Source of the DNA: Streptomyces peucetius
GTDB lineage: Bacteria; Actinomycetota; Actinomycetes; Streptomycetales; Streptomycetaceae
Reading direction: 5' to 3'
DNA: 64,000 nucleotides
Assembly (NCBI RefSeq): GCF_025854275.1
Contig: NZ_CP107567.1
Span: 6,696,001-6,760,000 of the forward strand
Positions 45,479 to 52,949 of this stretch are shown piece by piece; within the stretch, counting starts at the first letter, position 1, and each line of letters opens with the position of its first letter. Both the position numbers and the translations under genes were made by a program. The notes under the pieces are model-generated. The model ran no database searches. It was not told the origin of the DNA and saw only the letters and a list, made by a program, of their open reading frames with translations.

Positions 45479-46084
45479 ATGCCGAAACAGGTAGACCACG
45501 AAGAACGGCGGGAGGCGATCTCGCAGGCCGTCTGGCACGTCGTCTCGGAAAGCGGTCTCGAGGCTCTGACGCTGCGTGCGGTCGCAGGCGCCGCGGGCTG
45601 CACCACGGGCATGGTCACCCACTACTTCTCCGACAAGAAGATGCTGCTGGCCCACGCCCGTACCGAGATGCACCGCCGGATGGCGGCTCGTATCGACACC
45701 CTTCCCGCCGGCGCCGGCGCCGGTGCCCGCGACACCCTCTGTGCCGTTGCGGAGCAGGCGCTGCCCCTGGACCGCGAACGCCATCTGGAAGCCGTTGTTT
45801 GGTCCCAGTTCCTGCTGACCACCCGCCACGACCCCGCCCTGCTCGCCGAGCACATCCGCAGCCATGCCTCCTGGATCCGCCGCCTGAACGCCCTGGTGCG
45901 CGCAGCCTGTCCGGACCGTCCGGAACCGGAGGCCCTCAACGACCGGGTGCGCAGCCTGGTCGCCTGCCTGGACGGTCTCGCCCTGAATGCCGTGACCGAC
46001 CCGGACGCCTACCCACCCGACCTGCAGCGACGCGTCCTGCAGACCCAGCTCGACCTGATCCTCGAACGGAACCGAAGCCAGTGA
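45479..46084 (+). CDS. TetR/AcrR family regulator
   Basis: A 201-residue repressor. The N-terminal HTH reads EAISQAVWHVVSESG, LTLRAVAGAAGCTTGMVTHY and FSDKKMLL; the C-terminal region (BetI-like) binds an unknown ligand. GAAGGAG precedes ATG 45479 and the perfect palindrome at 45436 lies in the promoter. Its stop overlaps the GNAT gene, so both are one unit. It probably once also controlled the EamA exporter whose remnant lies just upstream. Confidence 0.88.
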   Translation: MPKQVDHEERREAISQAVWHVVSESGLEALTLRAVAGAAGCTTGMVTHYFSDKKMLLAHARTEMHRRMAARIDTLPAGAGAGARDTLCAVAEQALPLDRERHLEAVVWSQFLLTTRHDPALLAEHIRSHASWIRRLNALVRAACPDRPEPEALNDRVRSLVACLDGLALNAVTDPDAYPPDLQRRVLQTQLDLILERNRSQ

Positions 46085-46548
46085 CCCCCTCCGCCCCGGC
46101 GATCACCGCCGTCGCGTCCGACGACCCGCGAATCCTGCGGCTCGTCCGGGACCTCGACGCCGACCTCGCCGCCCGCTACTCCGACGAGCCCTGCACCGGC
46201 GGCGCCCACATCCACCCCCAGATCCGCTTCCTGCTCGCCGAGGTGGACAACCGACCGGTCGGCTGCTGCGCCCTACAGCCCTTCCCGCCGCCGGCCACGG
46301 CAGCCGAGCTCAAGCGCATGTACGTCGCCCCCGAGGCCCGGGGGCGAGGCATTGCCGCCCGCCTGCTGGCCGAGGCGGAGCGCACCGCCACCACCCTCGG
46401 CCACACCGAGATACGCCTGGAAACAGCCGTCCACCAGCCCGAGGCCATCGCGCTGTACACCCGAGCCGGCTACGCACCGATCCCCAACTACCCGCCCTAC
46501 CAACACAAGACGCTCAGCCGCTGCTACGCCAAGCCCCTGCACGGCTGA
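46081..46548 (+). CDS. GNAT family N-acetyltransferase
   Basis: A 155-residue acetyltransferase starting at a GTG that overlaps the tetR stop. The acetyl-CoA loop RGRGIAARLL (within YVAPEARGRGI) is intact, preceded by strand LKRMYV and followed by IRLETAVHQPEAIALYTRAGY. The lengths and motifs fit small-molecule or protein GNAT enzymes; the substrate is unknown. Co-expression with TetR suggests an inducible detoxifying function. Confidence 0.87.
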   Translation: MTPSAPAITAVASDDPRILRLVRDLDADLAARYSDEPCTGGAHIHPQIRFLLAEVDNRPVGCCALQPFPPPATAAELKRMYVAPEARGRGIAARLLAEAERTATTLGHTEIRLETAVHQPEAIALYTRAGYAPIPNYPPYQHKTLSRCYAKPLHG

Positions 46549-46798
46549 CAATGGCATCCCTCGGACAGCCCGGTGCGGATCCTCGCCGAAGCCCCTGCGC
46601 CGCGGGGTGGGCCGGACGAAGCGGGGCCCATCCCTCGTCGCGCCGACCGGGAACGAGCCGTCCCCGCCGTCTCCCGGCGTCCGGCGAGTTTCGACGAAGA
46701 GCGGCTCCGGCACTGGCTGAGGGAATTCGTTTCAGCTGAGCCGGTCCGGCGGACAGAGCCCGAAACCCCTTCCGCAGCCCCAAGGAAATTGTTCCATC

Positions 46799-47397
46799 AT
46801 GACCCCCGCGATCCCCTCCGACGGCGCGAGCGCACAACAGCCGCCCGCCGCCGGCCCCCTACACCCCGCGACATCATTGCGGCGCCCCAACGAACTCACC
46901 GTCGACCTCGGAGCGATCAGGCACAACCTGCCGGCAGCTGCGCGACATGGTCGGCCCCGGCTGCACCCTCCTCGCAACGCTGAAGGCCGATGCCTACGGA
47001 TTCGGTCTCCTGCCGCCCGCTCAAGCCGTGCTCTCCGCGGGCTGCGACGGCGTCGCGGTCGCTGACCTCGACCGTGCCGTGCGGTTGAGGGAGGCGGGCC
47101 TGTCCGGGCCGGTCCTGCTGTTCGCCCGGCAACCTCCCGGGCGCCGACGAGACCGCTGCCATGGAGCGGTACGGGCTCGTCGCCACCGCGTACGACACCA
47201 CGATCGCGACGCCCTGGCCGCGCACTCCTCGGGGCCGTTGCAGGTCGCCGTCAAGGTCGACGTCGGACAGGACCGGCTCGGCCCCCAGTCGAGCATGGCG
47301 CCCACCTGGTGCGCGCCGTGCTGAGCCACCCCACACTTCGCCTGTGGGGAGTGACCACACACCTGCACACACCGACCACCGACACGGACGAGGTCGA
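46799..47397 (+). pseudogene. Alanine racemase, N-terminal part, multiply frameshifted
   Basis: The start frame gives RRPNELTVDLGAIRHN. The next frame gives GCTLLATLKADAYGFGL, with the PLP-binding lysine, and [17 protein letters not shown]. Later pieces [15 protein letters not shown] and [13 protein letters not shown] fall in further frames. At least three shifts occur before the gene is cut off by IS30 sequence. The housekeeping alr must lie elsewhere. Confidence 0.8.
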
Positions 47398-47653
47398 GAC
47401 CGGCATTCCCGTGTTCTTCGCCGATCCTCACAGCCCATGGCAACGCGGCACGAACGAGAACACCAACGGACTCCTGCGACAGTACTTCCCAAAGGGCACC
47501 GATCTCTCGAGGTGGTCCGCCGAGGAGATCGAGGCCGTCGCCCATGCCCTCAACTCCCGTCCCCGCAAGACGCTCGGCTGGAGGACACCGGCCGAGGTGT
47601 TCAACGAGCAGCTACTGTTGCTCCAACAGGCCGGTGTTGCAACGACCGGTTAA
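47398..47653 (+). mobile_element. IS30-family transposase tail (truncated element)
   Basis: The frame reads [31 protein letters not shown] and [18 protein letters not shown], the last 80 residues of IS30 transposases, with the catalytic glutamate in [27 protein letters not shown] after the coding end looks like the IS right terminal repeat. The left end and most of the transposase are gone. The following 150 bases show an unassigned open stretch (ELQTEEVSGAEWWGGETL). Confidence 0.82.
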
Positions 47654-47859
47654 ATCGGGTCTGTTCACCACGGATCAGGACGTCGTCGAGCTGCAGACCG
47701 AAGAGGTCAGCGGTGCGGAGTGGTGGGGAGGCGAGACACTCGCCGATCCCGGAATGCGCGAACGGGTCCGGCGAGCCCTGTGGGTCCGCGCCCGACCGGC
47801 ACGGCCGTAGCCCCGGTTCGACCGCAGTCACTGCCCATCTGATGCCGGCTCCGGCGCCT

Positions 47860-48370
47860 GGATCCACATCGGCAACGGCGCCCACCGTCACCTGCTCATC
47901 CGCCACAACCGGAGCACCGGCGAACTCGCCTTCTACCTGTGCTGGTCGCCCGCCAAGGTGACGCTGCCGGAGTGGTCAGCGTCGCCGGCATGCGCTGGAG
48001 CGTCGAAGAGTGCTTCCAGGCCCCCAAGAGCCAGTTCGGCCTGGACCACTACCAGATCAGGCACCGGACCTCATGGCACCGGCACATCACTCTCGCCATG
48101 CTCGCCATGCTCGCCATGCTCGCCATGCTCGCCCTGCCTTCCTGACGGCCGTCGCCGACGGCACGGCACCGGACCAGCCCGACGATCCGTGTCACCCAGC
48201 CCGCAGCAACGCGCTGATCCAGTTGACCGTCCCGGAGATCAGCCACCTGCTCACCGCCGTCTTCACCCCACCGCCCGTGTCAGCGGCCAGGCTGCTGCAC
48301 TGGTCCACCTGGCGCAGACGCCGCCAGGCAACAGCCCGTCTCAGCCACTGCAGACGACGGTCCGCCCATG
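47860..48370 (+). pseudogene. IS701-like transposase remnant, right copy
   Basis: Successive frames read WIHIGNGAHRHLLIRHN, MRWSVEECFQAPKSQFGLDH and [14 protein letters not shown]. After a nine-base repeat tract and a one-base loss come TAVADGTAPDQPDDP, LIQLTVPEISHLLTA and LLHWSTWRRRRQATARLSH, the usual end. It is longer than the inverted copy at 44.3 kb. It is dead. Confidence 0.8.
48092..48136 (+). repeat. Nine-base tandem repeat CTCGCCATG
   Basis: Four perfect copies and a fifth ending in CTG. The inverted sister copy near 44.38 kb has a single CTCGCCATG followed by CTCGCCCTG, so the tract expanded here. Confidence 0.9.
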
Positions 48371-48553
48371 AGTCCACCGGATGGATCACGAAACCACACT
48401 GGAGCATGAGCAGCGAAAGCAACCGACAACAGCCCACTACCAGGCGGGAGTCGGGTCACGGCGTCCGTGTGAGAGCGGAATGAGCCGCATGTGAGTCCGG
48501 CCCGCCAGCCTTTGCAGCGATCGGTCAACCGGGACTGCGAAGGAGCACACAGT

Positions 48554-49402
48554 ATGCGTGATCAAGCGGCACGTCCGTCGACTGGTGAGCAAGGACTGAA
48601 CCGGCGGGCACTGATCGGCGGCCTGGGGGCCGCCGCCGTGGCGGCGCCGTTCGCCGGCGCCTCCGTTGCCCGGGCGGCAGAGGCGCCGGGAACCCTGGCT
48701 CTGCCCTCGGAGATGGAGGCGCCGCGGGCGCTCGCCATGAAGACGTTCAGCCGGATCGACGGCACGCCCGTCTACTACTGGCGGAGCAACCGCGGCAACA
48801 CGGCGCTGCGCAACTGGCAGTGCACCCAGGCCTTCTACGACCGCCTCGTGGTGTGGATACGCGACCTCAGAGACCTGTCCGGGGACGCGGGCGCGGGCAA
48901 TGTGTCTTTCCTGGTCTCCGCCGGCTTCTACGTCAACAAGCCCGGCCAGCACGGCCAGGGCACCGCGATGGACCTCGACCTCGTGAGATGGGCGGGAGGG
49001 CGGCAGTCCTCCCCGCTGGACCGTCACCACGCGGCGGGGGACCGGACGTTGCGCCGCCGCTACCTGGCGGTGGACGCGGTGTGCCGCAGACGGTTCAGGT
49101 ACGTGCTCGACGGCTGGTACAACTCGGCCCACGCCGACCACATCCACGCCGACTTCGGCGGCCTGCCGACGGTGTGCGAGAAGGGCTCGCGCAGCGACAC
49201 GGTGTTCGTCCAGGCGATGTGCAACAACTTCATGGGTTCCGGACTGGCCGTCGACGGCGCCTGGGGCCCGCTCACCCAGTCCGCGTTCGACCGCGCCAAG
49301 TCCCGGCTCAACATCACCGGCAACCCGCACACGAACTACAGCGTCTGGCGGACCATGATGGCCCGGGTGGCACGCCACGGCTTCGGCGATCAGGCGTTCT
49401 GA
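48554..49402 (+). CDS. Tat-exported extensin-like / M15-like cell-wall protein
   Basis: A 282-residue protein with a twin-arginine signal (LNRRALIGGLGAAAVAAPFA). The domain has HGQGTAMDLDLV and HADHIHADFG, which resemble the zinc ligands of LAS-type (M15-like) peptidases and extensin-like C-terminal domains. It ends with a peptidoglycan-binding-like segment (SGLAVDGAWGPLTQSAFDR). It probably acts on the cell wall outside the membrane. GAAGGAG precedes ATG 48554. Its last 13 bases overlap the end of the convergent SARP gene. Confidence 0.75.
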   Translation: MRDQAARPSTGEQGLNRRALIGGLGAAAVAAPFAGASVARAAEAPGTLALPSEMEAPRALAMKTFSRIDGTPVYYWRSNRGNTALRNWQCTQAFYDRLVVWIRDLRDLSGDAGAGNVSFLVSAGFYVNKPGQHGQGTAMDLDLVRWAGGRQSSPLDRHHAAGDRTLRRRYLAVDAVCRRRFRYVLDGWYNSAHADHIHADFGGLPTVCEKGSRSDTVFVQAMCNNFMGSGLAVDGAWGPLTQSAFDRAKSRLNITGNPHTNYSVWRTMMARVARHGFGDQAF

Positions 49403-52400
49403 CCCGAGGGCTCGGACCGACCCGGCCGACCCGACCGACCCGGCTGGTCCGGCTGATCCTGCTGGTCCGGCCGGCCTGGAGCCTCCGGCCCCGCGGGCGG
49501 CAGCAGCGCGCGGACGTGTCCGGGGAGGCGCAGGCTCGCGTCCGGCAGTGACAGGGACGCGAGCGTGTGCCGGTACGCGCCGTTGTACGCCTCGGCCGCC
49601 GCCGGCTCCCCGGACAGCCGGAGGGCCGCGGCGAGGCGTGCCTCGATGCGTGCGGTCTCGACCGGAGCGCCCATCGGCCGGCAGGCGTCGAGGGCTTCGG
49701 TGAGACGGCGCCCGGCGACGGCCGGCCGGCCCGCACCGAGGGCCGCGTCGCCGAGGGCACGCAGGACGTGGACGACACCGAGCGTCTCGTGGTGCGCCTG
49801 CAGTGCGGTCAGCGCGGTATGCAGCCGGTCGCTCGCCGGCTGCCAGGCACGACGGGCGATGCCGACGAGGCCGCGGAGCCGCTCCACATGGGCGGCTCCC
49901 ACCTCGTCGCCGATGGCGGCGACGATCGACTGCGCCTCCGCCAGGAGCTCCAGTGCCTGCCCGCCCTCGGCGTCGTCCACCAGGGCTTCGGCGAAGCGCA
50001 GCAGGATGACGACCCTGGTGCGGTCCTTCACCTGGTGGTGGGACAGCGCGTGGCGGTAGTGGCCGGCCGCCTCCGCGGGCCGTCCCAGGTCGGCGAGGAC
50101 GTTGGCCAGTCCGGTGTGCGCGTACGTCAGACTCCGCTCCGGCTGCCGCTGTCGCAGGGCCTCGGCGAGGGAGCGCCGGTACAGTTCGGCGGCGTCCGGC
50201 AGCCGGCCGCGCAGCGCGGTCGCCTTGGCCACCTGCCAGGTGGCGTCCGCGACCACATCCGGGTCGCCCACCCGGGTGGCGACCGCGAGGGCGTGCGTCG
50301 CCGCCTCGTCGAGTTCGGCGTAACGATCCTGCTGGTACGTCGCCCAGCACAGCGCGAAGTACAGCCGGGCCAGCCTGCGGTCGGGCGCGGCCCCGTTCCG
50401 CCAGCACGCGATGGCCGCGCGCAGGACGGCCACCCGCTCGGCCTCGTCGTAGCGGATGACGAGGTAGCCGTCGAGCCGGAGGGCGAGGTCGCCCGCGACC
50501 GGGGGGCTGCCCAGCCGGCCCGCCAGGTGGATCGCGGCGATCAGGTTCAGCCGCTCCGCCGCGAACCAGTCGAGGGGGCGTTGCCGGACGACCGACACCC
50601 CGGTCGGCAGCGGGTCGTCCGCCGGGGCGACGGGGTCCAGGGCGGCGCCGTGGCCGAGGCGCTCGGCCGCCTCCGCGGCCAGTACGCGCCACGTCCGCAG
50701 CACCCGGCCGAGCGCGGCGTCCCGGTCACCGGGCGTGTCCTCCGCAATGGCCCGTTCGTACGCGAAGTCGTGGACCAGGTCGTGCAGGCGGTAACGCGAC
50801 TGCCCGGCCCGGTCGACGCCGACCGCCTCCAGCAGATGCCGTTCCACCAGGAAGTCCGCGTGCCGGTCGTCGGCGGTGGCGGCGCCGGCCAGCGCCCCTA
50901 CGACCCAGCCGGGGACACTGCGCGGCTCGAGCAGGCCCAGCCTGCGTACCGCACACCGGAACTCGGCAGGCAGTGAACGGTAACTGAGTGTGATGCCGGC
51001 GCGGATGTCGAGGTCGCCGGCGGTCAGCAGGTCCAGGCGTTCACGCTGTCGCGCCAGCCGGTCCCGGAAGGCGCTGACCGTCCAGTCGGGACGGGAGGAC
51101 AGCCGGGCGCCGGCGATGCGCAGAGCCAGCGGCAGGCATCCGCAGAGCCGCGCCACATCCGCCGTGGCGGCGGGCTCGGCGCCCGTGCGCTCCTCGCCGA
51201 CGAGGCGTGCCAGCAGCCGGTGGGCGGCCGCCGGGTCGAGCGTCGACACCTCGAAGCCGTGTCCGCCGAGGCCCGTCAGCCTGTTGCGGGAGGTCACCAG
51301 CACCGCGCAGCCGGGGGTGCCGGGCAGCAGGGGGCGTACCTGCTTCTCGTCGGCGGCGTCGTCCAGCACGAGCAACAGGCGGCGGCCCGCCACCCGGCTG
51401 CGGAACTCGGCGACGCGCTCCTCCGGGTCGGCGGGCACCTCCCTGCCGTCCAGGCCCAGAGCGCGCAGGAAGCGGGCGAGCGTGCGGTGCGGCTCGGCGG
51501 GCCGCTCGCGCAGACCGTGCAGATCGGCGTAGAGCTGCCCGTCCGGGAACTCGTCGGCGAGCGAGTGGGCGACATGCAGGGCGAGGGCCGACTTGCCCAC
51601 CCCGCCGGGCCCGGTGAGCGCGACGACCGGCACCACGTCCGCGCGCTCGAGCAGCGCCGCCCGCACGTCAGCCGCCAGTGTCTCGCGGCCGAGGAGCCGC
51701 TCGGTCTGCGGCGGCAACTGGCGGGGTACGGGCCCCGGCCGCCGGACCACCGCCGCTGCCGCGGCCGGACCGGCGGGCGGGGCCCCGGGGCTGCTGTCGA
51801 GGATCCGCCGGTAGACGTCCTGCAGCCGGGGCCCGGGGGTGACACCGAGATCGTCCCGCAGGCGGCGGTACGCCCGCCGGTAGTCGGCCACCGCGTCCGC
51901 CTGCCGTCCCAGCGCGGCGTGGGCCAGCATCTGCCTGCCGTACAGGTCCTCGTGGTGCGGATGGTTCGCCAGCCAGGGGCCGGTCTCCGACAGCACCTGC
52001 TCGTGCTGGCCCAGGGCCAGGCGCGCGTCGAGGAGAGCGACGACGGCCTGCAGCCGCTCCTCCTCCAGACTCCGGCGGGCGGCCTCCGCGAACGGCTCCC
52101 GGCAGCCGGTGAGCGCCGTGCCACGCCAGTGGGCCAGCGCGACGGTCAGCTGCTCCGCCGCACAGTCGTGGCGGGCGCGCGCGGCGGACTCGCGGCCCAG
52201 GGCCGCCGCCGCCCGGAAGTCCCGCAGATCACTGGTGTGCTCCGCGGACCGCAGCAGGTATCCGCCGTCGACCGAGACCAGGGCGTCGACCCGCGACGCC
52301 CCGTCCGACGGCGTAGGGACGGAAGGCCACGCGTCGCGCATACGCCGGCGCAGATCGCTGACGAGGTTGTACACCTGCGCGCGGGCGGAGCCCGGCGGGT

Positions 52401-52554
52401 CCTCCCACAGCAGATCGACGATGCGGTCGTGTTCGACGGGATACCCGGAGTTCAGCGCCAGCAGAGCGAGCAGCGACCGGCCCCGGCCCGGACGGGGTCC
52501 CAAACGCACTCCGCCGTGTCGGAGCTCCACCTGCCCCAGGATTCCGATCCACAT
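49390..52554 (-). CDS. AfsR/SARP-type regulator with NB-ARC and TPR domains
   Basis: A 1,054-residue regulator. OmpR-like winged helix: residues 1-100 (GRSLLALLALNSG, RIVDLLWEDPPGSARAQVYN). BTAD helices to about 245 (YGRQMLAHAALGRQADAVAD). NB-ARC: Walker A TGPGGVGKSALAL near 311, LLLVLDDAAD near 390 and VLVTSRNRL. TPR-like repeats fill the C-terminal third, and the tail is Gly/Pro/Asp-Gln repetitive (RPDQQDQPDQPGR). Such proteins activate specialised-metabolism genes in response to ATP and partner binding. ATG 52554 with AGGA upstream is preferred; 52584 is possible. No obvious biosynthetic cluster is adjacent. Confidence 0.87.
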   Translation of the reverse strand: MWIGILGQVELRHGGVRLGPRPGRGRSLLALLALNSGYPVEHDRIVDLLWEDPPGSARAQVYNLVSDLRRRMRDAWPSVPTPSDGASRVDALVSVDGGYLLRSAEHTSDLRDFRAAAALGRESAARARHDCAAEQLTVALAHWRGTALTGCREPFAEAARRSLEEERLQAVVALLDARLALGQHEQVLSETGPWLANHPHHEDLYGRQMLAHAALGRQADAVADYRRAYRRLRDDLGVTPGPRLQDVYRRILDSSPGAPPAGPAAAAAVVRRPGPVPRQLPPQTERLLGRETLAADVRAALLERADVVPVVALTGPGGVGKSALALHVAHSLADEFPDGQLYADLHGLRERPAEPHRTLARFLRALGLDGREVPADPEERVAEFRSRVAGRRLLLVLDDAADEKQVRPLLPGTPGCAVLVTSRNRLTGLGGHGFEVSTLDPAAAHRLLARLVGEERTGAEPAATADVARLCGCLPLALRIAGARLSSRPDWTVSAFRDRLARQRERLDLLTAGDLDIRAGITLSYRSLPAEFRCAVRRLGLLEPRSVPGWVVGALAGAATADDRHADFLVERHLLEAVGVDRAGQSRYRLHDLVHDFAYERAIAEDTPGDRDAALGRVLRTWRVLAAEAAERLGHGAALDPVAPADDPLPTGVSVVRQRPLDWFAAERLNLIAAIHLAGRLGSPPVAGDLALRLDGYLVIRYDEAERVAVLRAAIACWRNGAAPDRRLARLYFALCWATYQQDRYAELDEAATHALAVATRVGDPDVVADATWQVAKATALRGRLPDAAELYRRSLAEALRQRQPERSLTYAHTGLANVLADLGRPAEAAGHYRHALSHHQVKDRTRVVILLRFAEALVDDAEGGQALELLAEAQSIVAAIGDEVGAAHVERLRGLVGIARRAWQPASDRLHTALTALQAHHETLGVVHVLRALGDAALGAGRPAVAGRRLTEALDACRPMGAPVETARIEARLAAALRLSGEPAAAEAYNGAYRHTLASLSLPDASLRLPGHVRALLPPAGPEAPGRPDQQDQPDQPGRSGRPGRSEPSGQNA

Positions 52555-52949
52555 CGGCGCTATCCTGCGGACAGCGGGAGCCATGGTCAACAGCTCTTGT
52601 ATGAACGCGAGTTCACGAGCTCGGCGGTGGGTGTGCCCTGTGTCCCGGTTCGCGGCGCCGATTCCGGTTGTGGTGCCGCGTCCCGGCCGGGTGATGGTCC
52701 GCCCGGCGCGCCACCCCCGGTGCGCGGCCGTCCACCGGGCGTTGCTGGACGTGGACGCGGTCGCACGCCGGCGGGTGCCGGACGGCGTGAGCGCGCAGAT
52801 GCACGGGTTCGACACACGCCAGGGCGGCAGTTGCCGCGTGTCGCTCGCGGGCCTCGCCCGGCTCGTGGACGGAGGCGAACACCTTCGGTGACCGGCCGGC
52901 CCGACCGCCCGCCGCCTTGTGCATCGGGAGGGGCGGGCAGATTCTGAAG
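52555..52949. other. Divergent promoter region of SARP and SpoIIE genes
   Basis: About 395 bases with no supported gene, and Arg/Pro-rich shadow frames only. The part next to the SARP start is less GC-rich, consistent with a promoter. Confidence 0.4.

Noticed and set aside
47661..47810. Short open stretch after the IS30 tail as a gene
   Set aside because: No start codon or ribosome site and no recognised family; treated as an unassigned remnant.
48092..48136. Possible CRISPR-like or phase-variable tract
   Set aside because: The repeats are nine bases without spacers and lie in a dead transposase, so no gene can be switched by them.
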